Shown: in pieces, positions 27,060 to 35,751 of the stretch
How positions within the stretch are numbered: the first letter of the stretch is position 1
Layout of the letters: each line of letters begins with the position of its first letter
Assembly: GCF_011044495.1 (NCBI RefSeq)
Contig: NZ_CP049143.1
Location: 6,634,001 to 6,698,000, forward strand
Length of the DNA: 64,000 nt
Direction: 5' to 3'
Origin: Roseimicrobium sp. ORNL1
GTDB taxonomy: Bacteria; Verrucomicrobiota; Verrucomicrobiia; Verrucomicrobiales; Verrucomicrobiaceae
Translations under genes and position numbers: made by a program
The notes under the pieces: model-generated
The model's database searches: none
The model's input: only the letters and a program-made list of their open reading frames with translations
What the model was told of the DNA's origin: nothing

Positions 27060-27977
27060 TTACTTATCGAAGGGTAAACGTTCACGCTCAGCCAGCCAGC
27101 GAACCGGGATTCCCTCCCTCCCCACACTCAGGGCCACGATGCCCCCAGCCATGGCGGCAATGGTGTCGCAATCCCCTCCCCCGCTGATGGCGGCGCTGAC
27201 CGCTCCGGAGAAATCGCGCAGATGGGTGGCGGCGCACCACACGGCGAAGGGCACGGAATCCGGCGCGGTGACGAGCGCGCCATTCCCCAGCGCACGAGCA
27301 GCGTCCTCCACGGAGGCACCTGCCATGCCTGCGGCCTTCTCAAGGCCACGCTGCACCTCCCCGGGAGGTGTGTAGTTGATGACGGACTGGAAGAAGGTCT
27401 TCCACCGCAGCTCAGGTTCCATGTCGCGCGTCTGCCACGCCATGGCTGCGGCAATGGCCACCGCGACAGCTCCGGCGATCCCCTCGGGATGCCGGTGCGT
27501 GACTTCGGAGGACAGGCGCGCCTCCGCACATACCCGCAGCAGGTCCTCCGCAAAGTACCCACCCAGGGGCGCCACGCGCATGGCACTCCCATTTCCCATG
27601 GAACCCCGCCCACTGAAAGCCGAGCCCGAGGCGACATACCACGGAGTACCTTCCAGCACGCTACGCAATTGCATGCGTGTCATCTTTCCATACCCACGAT
27701 CCGGGTCCGCATCGAACCGCCTCGCGAAATAGAAGGCCAGCGTGTCCTGGTGCACGCTGCGTGCCAGCCGCAGGGTTTCCACCAGAGCGATGGCCATCTC
27801 CGTATCATCCGTATGAAACCACGGTCCGGCAGGCATGGCATCTTCCCGAATTTTCCGGGCAGCCTCATGGTATTGGTAGGACAGCATCTCTCCCAGCGCA
27901 TCTCCGATGGCAAGGCCGTCGAGGCTGAGCAGGGCGCGCTCCAGTTCGGCGGATAGGACGGAAACAGTCTGGCTCAT
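27060..27977 (-). CDS. ADP-ribosylglycohydrolase (DraG/ARH) family protein
   Basis: 305 residues from the Met at 27977 (MSQTVSVLSAELER). Family motifs: LDGLAIGDALGEMLS, the metal-binding WFHTDDTEMAIAL, GRGSMGNGSAMRVAPLG, and C-terminal GGGDCDTIAAMAGGIVA (second Asp pair). Such enzymes use two Mg/Mn ions to remove ADP-ribose from proteins or small molecules. First gene of a short minus-strand run with the M28 peptidase. The target is unknown; no ADP-ribosyltransferase is visible nearby. Confidence 0.9.
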   Translation of the reverse strand: MSQTVSVLSAELERALLSLDGLAIGDALGEMLSYQYHEAARKIREDAMPAGPWFHTDDTEMAIALVETLRLARSVHQDTLAFYFARRFDADPDRGYGKMTRMQLRSVLEGTPWYVASGSAFSGRGSMGNGSAMRVAPLGGYFAEDLLRVCAEARLSSEVTHRHPEGIAGAVAVAIAAAMAWQTRDMEPELRWKTFFQSVINYTPPGEVQRGLEKAAGMAGASVEDAARALGNGALVTAPDSVPFAVWCAATHLRDFSGAVSAAISGGGDCDTIAAMAGGIVALSVGREGIPVRWLAERERLPFDK

Positions 27978-28170
27978 GGATTCAGGTTTACCATGCCTTG
28001 CCAAAACCTTGCACAAGAAGTTCGCTCATGACGCGGAAAGGCATTCCCCATGGAATGGAGCGAGCGTCCATCAGGGCACCCGTTCAAAATAGTTCCAGAA
28101 CCCCTCCTCCGTGACACAGGTCGACTCCATGTAGATAACGCGGCCTCTACGGACAAAGACACGCGCATGA

Positions 28171-28194
28171 CCGGAGAGCGGGCGAGCTCTCCGG
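28171..28194 (-). terminator. Hairpin downstream of the glycosyltransferase gene
   Basis: Perfect 9-bp stem CCGGAGAGC / GCTCTCCGG with a 6-nt loop, placed 8 bp beyond the glycosyltransferase stop (minus strand). There is no T-tract, so intrinsic termination is uncertain. The 224-bp gap it sits in (27978-28201) shows no gene. Confidence 0.4.
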
Positions 28195-28201
28195 CCTCAC
28201 A

Positions 28202-29245
28202 TCACCGCCGGCGCAGCCACCGGAGCCACTTCGGCCCTTTGTTTTCCTGCTTCAGCCGGTCCACTTCATCCTTCAGGCGTTTCAGTTTCGCATCCCGTTC
28301 GGAGAGCTTGGTCTGGAGGACGCCCTTCTGCTCACGGAGCGCCTGGATTTTTCGGTCGAGTTCGGCCACCGGAGCCAGTCCTTGCTGGGCCGACAACTGC
28401 AGCTCCAGATGCCAGGCGTAGGTCATCACCGCATGACGGCAAGCGTCCCGTAGTTGGGGCACGATTTCCGGTGCGGCTCGGAGACGCCGCCAGAATGCCT
28501 CCTGCTCGCTCATGCCCGGTGGCACCGCCCAGCGCATGACATCCGGCAGACGCCCCGGCTCCCGGTGCAGTTGCAGCCAGACAGGTTCGGTATCAGGAGC
28601 AAGGTCACTCAGCCGCCAGAGCGCGCGAAAGTGCATGCAGGTCATCACCGACACGCTTCGTATGGCGTCCGTCCCATAGTTCCGGATGATCCGTCCCCAG
28701 AGTTCCATATCGCCTCCACGCGGCATTTCGTCATTCCACCAGCCAACGTCCTCGAACGCCTTGCGCCGGTGCATGGTGCACGTGGACGGGATGCGATTCC
28801 AGCGCCTCGCGAGGTACTCCTCGCGCATGGTCTGGTCCTCAAGATGGTAGACCGTCGGCACCATGGCGCCGTCGCGCCCCACCCACATGGCCTCGCTATA
28901 CACAAAATGAGCACCGGGATCCTCCATGGCCTGCACCAGCAGGGCAAAGTGATCGGCGGTCACGAGATCATCGTCCGCCATGAATCCGATGAGCTCACCC
29001 CGGGCTTCGCGGAGCACGTGATTGCGGTTCGCATATCCAAAACCCAGCGCCTTGGGCAGGTCAAACCAGCGGACCCGGGAATCCGCAGCCACATAACGTG
29101 AGGCGACCTCCCGGGTGGAATCACTGCAGCCGTCTCCGCAAATCAACAGCTCGAAGTCGGCAAACGACTGCGCGAGCACGGACTCGATGGCGAAAGGAAG
29201 GACATCAGGCCGGTTGTGCGTCGGCAGCAGGATGCTCAGCTTCAT
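28202..29245 (-). CDS. Family 2 glycosyltransferase with C-terminal coiled coil
   Basis: 347 residues. GT-A fold start KLSILLPTHNRPDVLPFAIESVL, then LLICGDGCSDSTREVA and the metal-binding GFMADDDLVTADHF; the acceptor side has PRGGDMELWGRII. The last ~60 residues (about 285-345) form a heptad-rich coiled coil (ALREQKGVLQTKLSERDAKL, KRLKDEVDRLKQENK) ending in basic residues. It would transfer a sugar to a glycan or lipid acceptor in the cytoplasm. Its start overlaps the stop of the cupin gene by 4 nt (ATGA), so they are coupled. Confidence 0.9.
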   Translation of the reverse strand: MKLSILLPTHNRPDVLPFAIESVLAQSFADFELLICGDGCSDSTREVASRYVAADSRVRWFDLPKALGFGYANRNHVLREARGELIGFMADDDLVTADHFALLVQAMEDPGAHFVYSEAMWVGRDGAMVPTVYHLEDQTMREEYLARRWNRIPSTCTMHRRKAFEDVGWWNDEMPRGGDMELWGRIIRNYGTDAIRSVSVMTCMHFRALWRLSDLAPDTEPVWLQLHREPGRLPDVMRWAVPPGMSEQEAFWRRLRAAPEIVPQLRDACRHAVMTYAWHLELQLSAQQGLAPVAELDRKIQALREQKGVLQTKLSERDAKLKRLKDEVDRLKQENKGPKWLRWLRRR

Positions 29246-29799
29246 GACTCACCCTTCACATGTCGAAAGCGATACGGGATCAAATCCGTATCCAGCGGCA
29301 GGCGAATCTTGTCCGGCGCGGAGTGATCATACTGGATGGTGGGGAAGTTCACCACGAGCGCATCCTTGTCGCCGATGTTCTCATCCGCATGCCACACGCC
29401 CACGGGAACATTCACCAGCTGCCGGCGCTGCTCGGAGAGAAAAATCTCGCTGACCAGACCGCGCGTCGGTGAGTCCGGCCGCGCATCGTACAGCACCACC
29501 TTCATTTCACCCTGCAGCAGGCAGTAGCGGTCCTCATGACATTGGTGCATGGCCCAGCCCTTCACCCAGCCTGGACGGACGGTGAAGTAGTAGGCAAACA
29601 CCAGCGGATCCTCATGCCAGCCCCAGCGCGGGTCGAACATCTCACAAACCGTTCCGCGCGCATCTGTGTGCAGCGTGAGATCGCGAATCTTCATCCCGTG
29701 CACCAGCGTGCGGCAAGACTGTCCACTTGCATCAACAGTTTGCGAATCCGCCACGCTGGCAGCAATGAGACGGTCCTGAATTTCTTCCGAGTCTGGCAT
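29242..29799 (-). CDS. RmlC/WxcM-like sugar epimerase-type cupin
   Basis: 185 residues from the Met at 29799 (MPDSEEIQDRL). Cupin core: LTLHTDARGTVCEMFDPRWG, YFTVRPGWVKGWAMHQCHED (metal/substrate His), YCLLQGEMKVVLYDARPDSP, VPVGVWHADENIGDKDALVV. This order is that of dTDP-4-dehydrorhamnose 3,5-epimerase and related enzymes. Overlap with the glycosyltransferase start suggests joint work in nucleotide-sugar conversion and transfer. It may instead be a non-catalytic RmlC-like protein. Confidence 0.8.
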   Translation of the reverse strand: MPDSEEIQDRLIAASVADSQTVDASGQSCRTLVHGMKIRDLTLHTDARGTVCEMFDPRWGWHEDPLVFAYYFTVRPGWVKGWAMHQCHEDRYCLLQGEMKVVLYDARPDSPTRGLVSEIFLSEQRRQLVNVPVGVWHADENIGDKDALVVNFPTIQYDHSAPDKIRLPLDTDLIPYRFRHVKGES

Positions 29800-29854
29800 G
29801 TACCAGCTTGTAGGCGAAAGCGTTGATTGTAGCAACAGGAACGAGAATATCACC

Positions 29855-30631
29855 TCAGCCTGAGCAGTTCGTCGCCTCCTGTATCCTGACCGCCAGGAAC
29901 TCATCATACTCCAACTTCATCGGCAGTTCGAGATCCACTTTCAGTCTCCGTCGGCTAGCTTTCATCGTCTGGCCAGTCTTGGGATTGAAGCCTTCCTTCT
30001 CAAAGGTTTCCCAGTACACACCTGACCCGCGCTTCTGCCAGGCAGGGAGATCATTGAAGTTCACTCCGCGCTGGAAGAGCAGTTCGTTTTTCTCAGCCCG
30101 GCTCAGGTTCTTCAAGGCGTTGGTGGCTGAGGAAGCGGACTTGCCTTCCTTCCGCAGTGTCCAGTAGCAGTGCGCATTCAGCGCATTGCGCGAGGCATCC
30201 TCCTGTCTCCAGCGGAAGTACTCGCGCACCAACTCAGCATTGGGCAACTGGCTGATACGGCAGTCAAAACATCCCATCGCACCCAAGCGCAGCGAGAACA
30301 CCGCGCTCGCCTCCGCAGCGAGGATGGAATCCAGCTTGCGAAGTTTTCGGTTAAACAAGTCTGCCTCCAGTTGGAAGAGGAGCGAGATTTCATCGCTCTG
30401 TGTGTAGCCATACACCACGCGAAAATCCGCACCCACGAGGTGCTGCACCACCGCGAGCATGTGATCACGGAAGCGCTCGTCAAAGGGTGCCTCAAACTTG
30501 TGCACTTCCTTGGTAAGCCTGGTGAAGCCACGTCCATCGAGGCGCGCGACCATGTAGACGCCCGGCAGCACACAGAAATCGTGGCTGGTTTCAAAGACGC
30601 GCATCTTGGCGTCCAAATCATCAAAATTCAT
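29855..30631 (-). CDS. Thg1-like 3'-5' nucleotidyltransferase (tRNA-His guanylyltransferase family)
   Basis: 258 residues from the Met at 30631, which overlaps the preceding kinase stop (ATGA). The palm-domain metal residues are visible: Asp32 in ARLDGRGFTRLT and Asp80-Glu81 in YGYTQSDEISLLF; further conserved segments are VFSLRLGAMGCFDCRI and RNALNAHCYW. Thg1 adds G to tRNA-His 5' ends in eukaryotes; bacterial Thg1-like proteins repair truncated tRNA 5' ends by templated 3'-5' addition. Bacteria normally encode G-1, so repair is the likelier role here. Full-length, no broken motif. Confidence 0.9.
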   Translation of the reverse strand: MNFDDLDAKMRVFETSHDFCVLPGVYMVARLDGRGFTRLTKEVHKFEAPFDERFRDHMLAVVQHLVGADFRVVYGYTQSDEISLLFQLEADLFNRKLRKLDSILAAEASAVFSLRLGAMGCFDCRISQLPNAELVREYFRWRQEDASRNALNAHCYWTLRKEGKSASSATNALKNLSRAEKNELLFQRGVNFNDLPAWQKRGSGVYWETFEKEGFNPKTGQTMKASRRRLKVDLELPMKLEYDEFLAVRIQEATNCSG

Positions 30632-31077
30632 ACTTTCCAATCTTCCACTACAAATTGATTTCCCTCCGCGAGTCGCACAAAGAAGAGCTTCTCGAACCCC
30701 TCCTCCATCGCAGGCAATTCCAACTTCCCGCTCGCTCCGTGAATAGCGCCATCGGGCAGACGCTCCTCTCCTTCACGCAAGGCATTGCGAAGCTTCGCAT
30801 CTGCCACACGGGACTCGAAGAAGTAGCCATGCACTTCGTATCCCACTTCACGAGCAGGCGTGATGTAGCGGGCACGGCGGGCCTTGGTGAGGTTCGTACT
30901 ATCAATCACCACCTGCGTCTTGCTCTCCAGGCATGCGGTATACAGCAACTGCTCACGGTGACGGGTGCGCAGCATGTCCAGATTCAGACGCAGATGCGTG
31001 CGGTAGAACCGCTCTTTGTAGAAGCTGGACTTCCCGGTGCCCGGAATGCCAATGAAGAGGATGAGCTGCATAACCAT
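30628..31077 (-). CDS. P-loop kinase of polynucleotide-kinase type (AAA_33)
   Basis: 149 residues from the Met at 31077 (or 147 from 31071; no clear ribosome-binding site decides). Walker A is LILFIGIPGTGKSSFYKERF; the PNK-like second motif is VVIDSTNLTKARRARYI, followed by GYEVHGYFFE. This is the compact fold of T4-Pnk-like 5'-kinases and related small kinases. Its stop overlaps the Thg1-like start by 4 nt. Coupling to a 3'-5' polymerase suggests it phosphorylates RNA 5' ends before repair; that is an inference, and other substrates are possible. Confidence 0.82.
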   Translation of the reverse strand: MVMQLILFIGIPGTGKSSFYKERFYRTHLRLNLDMLRTRHREQLLYTACLESKTQVVIDSTNLTKARRARYITPAREVGYEVHGYFFESRVADAKLRNALREGEERLPDGAIHGASGKLELPAMEEGFEKLFFVRLAEGNQFVVEDWKV

Positions 31078-31111
31078 GGTGATTTTTCTGGATGCCGCTG
31101 AATCGAGAACA

Positions 31112-31148
31112 ACAAAAAACCGGCAGCCAGTCACCTGGCTGCCGGTTG
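31112..31148 (-). terminator. Intrinsic terminator of argG
   Basis: 13-bp stem AACCGGCAGCCAG / CTGGCTGCCGGTT with a 4-nt loop (31118-31147), followed on the minus strand by six T residues (31114-31119 read as A on plus). It lies 37 bp past the argG stop, in the correct orientation. Confidence 0.9.
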
Positions 31149-31184
31149 TGAGTGAAAAAACAGACTCGGCTGTGAGGTGACTAT

Positions 31185-32447
31185 CTATTTGGCTTTGCCT
31201 ACGTTGCCCAGGTTCTTCGCGCCGTTCACCTGGGAGTTCACGCGCAGACGCAGGCCGTTGAGGCGGATGAATCCGGTCGCGTCGTCCTGGTTGTACGCCT
31301 TGGTGGGGTCCGCTTCCATCGTGGCGATGTGCGGGTTGTACATGCTGAACGGGGACTTGCGACCCGCGGCATGGATGCCGCCCTTGAAGAGCTTCACGCG
31401 GACGGTGCCGGTGACATTCTTCTGGCTCTCGGTCACGAGGGCCTGGATGGCCAGGCGCTCGGGAGCGTACCAGAAGCCGTTGTACACGAGCTCCGCGTAC
31501 TTCGGAATCAGGCTGTCACGCAGATGCATGACTTCGCGGTCCATGGTGAGGCTCTCAATCTGGCGGTGCGCGAAGTGCAGGATCGCGCCACCGGGAGTCT
31601 CATACACACCGCGGCTCTTCATGCCCACGAAGCGGTTCTCCACCATGTCCACGCGGCCCACGCCGTGCTTGCCGCCCAGCTTGTTGAGCGTCTGCATGAC
31701 CTTGAGAGGGGACAGTTCCTTGCCATTCACGGCCACGCAATTGCCCTTCACGAAATCCAGCGTGACGTATTCGGCCTTGTCCGGGGCGTCTTCGGGGAAC
31801 ACGGACAGCACGGTGAAGTAGTCCTTGTTCTTCTTGTCGCCCGCGTCGAACCACGGGTCCTCCAGGATGCCCGCCTCATACGAGATGTGCAGGAGGTTGC
31901 GGTCCATTGAGAAGGGCTTCTTCGCGCTGGCCTGCACGGGGATCTTCTTCTCCGCGCAGTAGGCAATCATTTCCGCACGGCCGGGGAACTCATTGCGGAA
32001 GCGCTCATCACGCCAGGGGGCAATGATGTCGAGGTCCGGTGCGAGCGCGGCCGTGGTGAGCTCGAAGCGCACCTGGTCATTGCCCTTGCCCGTGGCGCCG
32101 TGGCCAATGGCGGTGGCGCCTTCCTTCTTGGCGATTTCCACCATGCGCTTCGCGATGAGCGGGCGCGCAATGCTGGTGCCGAGGAAGTACTGGCCTTCAT
32201 AGATGGCGCCGGCCTGCATCATGGGGAAGATGAAGTCGCTGGCGAACTCGTCCTGGAGGTCGTCGATGTAGATCTTGCTCGCGCCGGTCTGCTTGGCCTT
32301 CTTTTCAAGGCCCTTGAGTTCGTCTTCCTGGCCGATGTTCGCGCAGAAGGCGATCATCTCGGCGTCATAGGTGTCCTTGATCCAGGAGAGGAGCACGGAG
32401 GTGTCGAGACCGCCGGAGTATGCGAGAACGATTTTTTGTTTGGCCAT
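31185..32447 (-). CDS. argG: Argininosuccinate synthase
   Basis: 420 residues. Joins citrulline and aspartate using ATP in arginine synthesis, cytoplasmic. The N-terminal PP-loop is [21 protein letters not shown]; other hallmarks are [28 protein letters not shown]-equivalent [20 protein letters not shown] and [32 protein letters not shown]. Length is normal. A strong intrinsic terminator follows, and the start faces a divergent FAD oxidoreductase across 137 bp. No other arginine genes are adjacent. Confidence 0.97.
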   Translation of the reverse strand: MAKQKIVLAYSGGLDTSVLLSWIKDTYDAEMIAFCANIGQEDELKGLEKKAKQTGASKIYIDDLQDEFASDFIFPMMQAGAIYEGQYFLGTSIARPLIAKRMVEIAKKEGATAIGHGATGKGNDQVRFELTTAALAPDLDIIAPWRDERFRNEFPGRAEMIAYCAEKKIPVQASAKKPFSMDRNLLHISYEAGILEDPWFDAGDKKNKDYFTVLSVFPEDAPDKAEYVTLDFVKGNCVAVNGKELSPLKVMQTLNKLGGKHGVGRVDMVENRFVGMKSRGVYETPGGAILHFAHRQIESLTMDREVMHLRDSLIPKYAELVYNGFWYAPERLAIQALVTESQKNVTGTVRVKLFKGGIHAAGRKSPFSMYNPHIATMEADPTKAYNQDDATGFIRLNGLRLRVNSQVNGAKNLGNVGKAK

Positions 32448-32584
32448 GGTCGGAGAAATGAGAGGGCCGGGAAGAAACCACGGATCTGCCCAGTCTCAAG
32501 AGCGAAGGCATTTCTGTCACACAAAACCGGGCCGCGCGGCTCAGCCTGCAAGAAACTCCCCCGGGGGCAATTAGTCCTCTGACC

Positions 32585-34042
32585 ATGCCTTTTCCGTCCC
32601 CCACCCCCAGCTCCAGCTCTCCCACGGGCGCAAACGCGAATCGCCGCAACTTCCTCGCAGGCGCCTTAGCGGGACTCGCTGGTGCGCCTCTTCTCGGAGG
32701 CCGGGCCCTGGCGGAGAACGCACCTGCCGCGACAATCGGCGGCCTCCAGGAGCCTGCCCGCCAGGTTTCCATCGCGGATGATGTGGATGTCATCGTGTGC
32801 GGTTCCGGTCCGGCAGGCATCGCTGCAGCGGTCATGGCAGCCCGTACCGGGGCCAAGGTGCGCCTCTTCGAAGTGCACGGCTGCCTCGGCGGGGTGTGGA
32901 CTGCGGGACTGCTGAGCTATGTGCTGGATGCGAAGAACAGCGGCTTCAACCAGGAAATCATCGACAAACTCAAGGAACGCTCTTCCTACAACCCGAACGG
33001 CACGAAGGCATACTTCTACGACCCCGAGGAGATGAAGCGCCTGCTGGAGGAACTGTGCGTGCAGTCCGGTGTGAAGGTGCAGCTCTTCAGCCGAATCGTG
33101 GCTGCTTACAAGGACAGCGCCAATCGCCTGACCACCGTGGTCACCGAATCACAGTCCGGTCGTCAGGCATGGAAGGCGCGTGTCTTCATCGATGCCACCG
33201 GCGATGGCGACCTCGGAAATCTCGCGGGTTGTGAGTGGGAGCTGGGCGAAAGCAACGCGTGCCCCTGCCAGCCCATGACGATGATGGCCATGGTCACCGT
33301 GCCGGACCCGGAGAAGCTGCGCCCCTTTGCCTCCCACTACGGTTCACCCTCGTGGCGCAAGGAACCGGTGGAGAATTTTCGCAAGGAACTGGCCCGCTTC
33401 GGCCACACGCCGACCTATGGCACGCCCTCGCTCTTCCACGTGCGGGATGGCCTTTTCAACCTGATGATTAATCACGAGTACGCCGTGCGTGCCGACGACG
33501 CGGCTGCCATCACCGAGGCGACCTTCCGCGCGCGCAGTGAGATTCACACGATCACGCGCGGCCTGCGTAAACTCGGTGGCTCGTGGGACGGACTTCTGCT
33601 CGTGGCCACCGCGGAGCAGATTGGCGTGCGGGACGGACGCCGCATCAAAGGGCGCTATGTGCTGAGCAAGGACGACCTCATCGAAGGCCGCCAGCAGGAG
33701 GATGGTGTGGTGACCGTAACCTTCAATGTGGACATCCACGCCGTGAGCAAGAAGGCCAACGAAACCGCTGCCTATCACAACGCCGGCGTGAAGACCAAGC
33801 CGTACCACATCCCGTTGCGCGCGCTCATCGCAAAGGACGTGGACGGTCTCATGATGGCCGGACGCTGCATCAGCGGCGACTTCATTTCCCACGCCAGCTA
33901 CCGCGTCACTGGCAATGCCGTCGCCATGGGCGAAGCCGCAGGTGTCACCGCGGCCCTCGCTGCTGCGAGCAAACATCAGCCGCATGAAATCGAGTGGAAG
34001 GATGCTTCGGCGAAGCTCGCGCAACTCAACAGCAAGGCCTGA
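32585..34042 (+). CDS. Tat-exported FAD-dependent oxidoreductase (FAD_oxidored family)
   Basis: 485 residues. Tat signal NRRNFLAGALAGLAGAPLLGG, then the dinucleotide-binding DVDVIVCGSGPAGIAAAVMA and FEVHGCLGGVWTAGLLSYVLD, the signature of the FAD_oxidored family common in Planctomycetes/Verrucomicrobia. A second FAD contact is VFIDATGDGDLGNLAGCEWE and the C-terminal GLMMAGRCISGDFISHASYRVTGNAVAMGEAAGVTAALA. The substrate is unknown. The next secreted-protein gene starts 5 bp after its stop, so they form an operon. Confidence 0.88.
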   Translation: MPFPSPTPSSSSPTGANANRRNFLAGALAGLAGAPLLGGRALAENAPAATIGGLQEPARQVSIADDVDVIVCGSGPAGIAAAVMAARTGAKVRLFEVHGCLGGVWTAGLLSYVLDAKNSGFNQEIIDKLKERSSYNPNGTKAYFYDPEEMKRLLEELCVQSGVKVQLFSRIVAAYKDSANRLTTVVTESQSGRQAWKARVFIDATGDGDLGNLAGCEWELGESNACPCQPMTMMAMVTVPDPEKLRPFASHYGSPSWRKEPVENFRKELARFGHTPTYGTPSLFHVRDGLFNLMINHEYAVRADDAAAITEATFRARSEIHTITRGLRKLGGSWDGLLLVATAEQIGVRDGRRIKGRYVLSKDDLIEGRQQEDGVVTVTFNVDIHAVSKKANETAAYHNAGVKTKPYHIPLRALIAKDVDGLMMAGRCISGDFISHASYRVTGNAVAMGEAAGVTAALAAASKHQPHEIEWKDASAKLAQLNSKA

Positions 34043-34047
34043 GAATC

Positions 34048-35346
34048 ATGATGGCGAAAACATGGTGTAGTGAGGTGATGAGATTCTCTTTTGTTCTTCC
34101 CAGCCTGTTGTTCGTGGTGAGCCTTGCTTCCGCGCATGCGGAGACATCGTCTGCCAATGCGAGTCTTGAGTCCAAGATGAATGAAGCGTGGGACGTGGCG
34201 TGGACCCGATTCTTCCAGAAGGACGTAGAAACCTTCATGGACTACCTGAGCAGCTACGAGCCCGGGAAGGAACAAGCCCACCTGCCCACTGCGGAAGAGG
34301 TGAAACGCCAATATCCCAATCCCTGCGGCTACAGCACCGGCATGGAGGACGGCATGATTCTGGGTGGGGCGGTGCTCAGCATGCTCTGCGACCGCTATGC
34401 CGTGACGAAGGAGGAAGATCTGCGCGCAAAGGCCGCGCAAGTTTTCAGCGGCATGAAACGCTGCGGCACCGTGCATGGCGTGCCTGGCTATGTGGCGCGC
34501 AACGTCTGCCCCGAGGACCGCAAGAGCGTGTACATCAACTCCTCTCGCGACCAGGTCACCCATTATGTCCACGGCCTGTGGAAGTACTACCACAGCCCAC
34601 TGGTGGATGAACCCACCAAGGCGGAAATCCGCAAGCTGTGCGCCGAGGTCGCCGAGCGCATGATTGCCTTCGTCACTCCGGAGAATGACTACGACTTCTG
34701 CCGCGCCGATGGCCAGCGCTGTCCCTTGGGCATCTGCCGCATGTGGAATGTGCAGGCTCACGAAGCCGCCCGCCTTCCCATGATCTACGCCGCCGCGTGG
34801 GACGTCACCCAGAACGAACGCTACCGCGAGCAGTGGCGCAAATATGCCGCTGATGCCATCGCCCAATCCACGACTCCCGTGGAAACCAAGCCTGCCTATG
34901 CCCTCCTGCAAATGCAGGCCTCGCTGGAACTTCTCTACGCCCTGGAACCCGACAGTGCTCTGAAGAATCAAATCCGCGAGATCATGCAGAAGGTTGGCGG
35001 CCTCGGTGAGAAGCGGCTGGACCACACCGTGAAGATCATCGCGAAGAAAACACCCGAAGAAATGCGCATGCTCGGCCCCGATTGGCGCACGGTCCCGGTA
35101 TGGAAGAATCAAAAGGGCTATCCCAATCCGCAGTGGGGACCATACCGAGAGATCTGGCACATCACCCGCGAGGCCGGTGAAGCTTCGCTGCTGCCGCTGA
35201 TGGCCGACCCTCCCACGATGTCCGCGCCACAGAAACAGCAACTGCAGGACGTCATTCTCCATACCGACTACCTGCACAACTCCAGCTGCGGCATCATCTA
35301 CCACCTCGCCGCGTACTGGAAGGCGAGGCGGGCTGGGGCGCTGTGA
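34048..35346 (+). CDS. Secreted protein, probably alpha/alpha-barrel, unknown function
   Basis: 432 residues from the ATG at 34048, 5 bp after the oxidoreductase stop; a start at 34078 (MRFSFVLPSLLFVVSLASAHA) would give a cleaner signal peptide. The mature protein is helical, with repeated motifs such as YSTGMEDGMILGGAVLSML, HYVHGLWKYYHSPLVDE and MWNVQAHEAARLPMIYAAAW. This resembles (alpha/alpha)6 toroid glycan enzymes such as unsaturated glycosidases or lyases. No catalytic residue can be assigned. The operon with an exported flavoprotein suggests joint periplasmic glycan catabolism; inference only. Confidence 0.7.
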   Translation: MMAKTWCSEVMRFSFVLPSLLFVVSLASAHAETSSANASLESKMNEAWDVAWTRFFQKDVETFMDYLSSYEPGKEQAHLPTAEEVKRQYPNPCGYSTGMEDGMILGGAVLSMLCDRYAVTKEEDLRAKAAQVFSGMKRCGTVHGVPGYVARNVCPEDRKSVYINSSRDQVTHYVHGLWKYYHSPLVDEPTKAEIRKLCAEVAERMIAFVTPENDYDFCRADGQRCPLGICRMWNVQAHEAARLPMIYAAAWDVTQNERYREQWRKYAADAIAQSTTPVETKPAYALLQMQASLELLYALEPDSALKNQIREIMQKVGGLGEKRLDHTVKIIAKKTPEEMRMLGPDWRTVPVWKNQKGYPNPQWGPYREIWHITREAGEASLLPLMADPPTMSAPQKQQLQDVILHTDYLHNSSCGIIYHLAAYWKARRAGAL

Positions 35347-35359
35347 ATCAGATGCTCTC

Positions 35360-35379
35360 GCAGGGACAATTTTCCCTGC
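35360..35379 (+). terminator. Hairpin after the FAD-oxidoreductase operon
   Basis: 7-bp stem GCAGGGA / TCCCTGC with a CAATTT loop, 14 bp after the stop at 35346. It has no T-tract after the stem, so it is a weak terminator candidate. Confidence 0.4.
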
Positions 35380-35397
35380 ATAAGCGCCACAGCATGC

Positions 35398-35714
35398 CAA
35401 GGAGTGGGGGCATTCCTGCCCCCATTGGAGATGTTGCTACATGCCTGGCCATAGAGTTACTCATGTGCGTGAACGAAGCTCTTGTCTCGCAGGGAGCGGC
35501 ACTAGCCTAGTGCCGTCATCTGCAGCGTGGCCGCGGCATCGCATGATGAAGCATGCTTTGAGCTTTCATGATCGGGCTCCGCACCCAAATGCTCACCGCC
35601 GGCACTAATGCTAGTGCCGCTCCCCACGACTCGGATCGCACCCTTCTAGGGACGTGAAAAATGGGAGGTTATCTTCACGCGCTCCAATGGGGACAGGAAT
35701 GTCCCCACTCCTTG
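35398..35714. repeat. Family II nested palindrome, copy D
   Basis: Outer arms 35398-35426 (local hairpin GGGGGC-ATTCCT-GCCCCC) and 35684-35714 (GGGGAC-AGGAAT-GTCCCC); inner arms 35488-35515 and 35600-35628. Same orientation as copy B, with the shared interior word GTGAACGAAGC. It fills the 405-bp gap between two convergent genes (35347-35751), where no gene is seen. Confidence 0.92.
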
Positions 35715-35751
35715 ACATGCAGCAACACGCCGGGGCGAAGGTCTGCAAATC

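Noticed and set aside
33976-35400. 474-codon minus-strand frame
   Set aside because: Antisense to the secreted protein at 34048-35346, which has a signal peptide and operon position; the shadow has neither.
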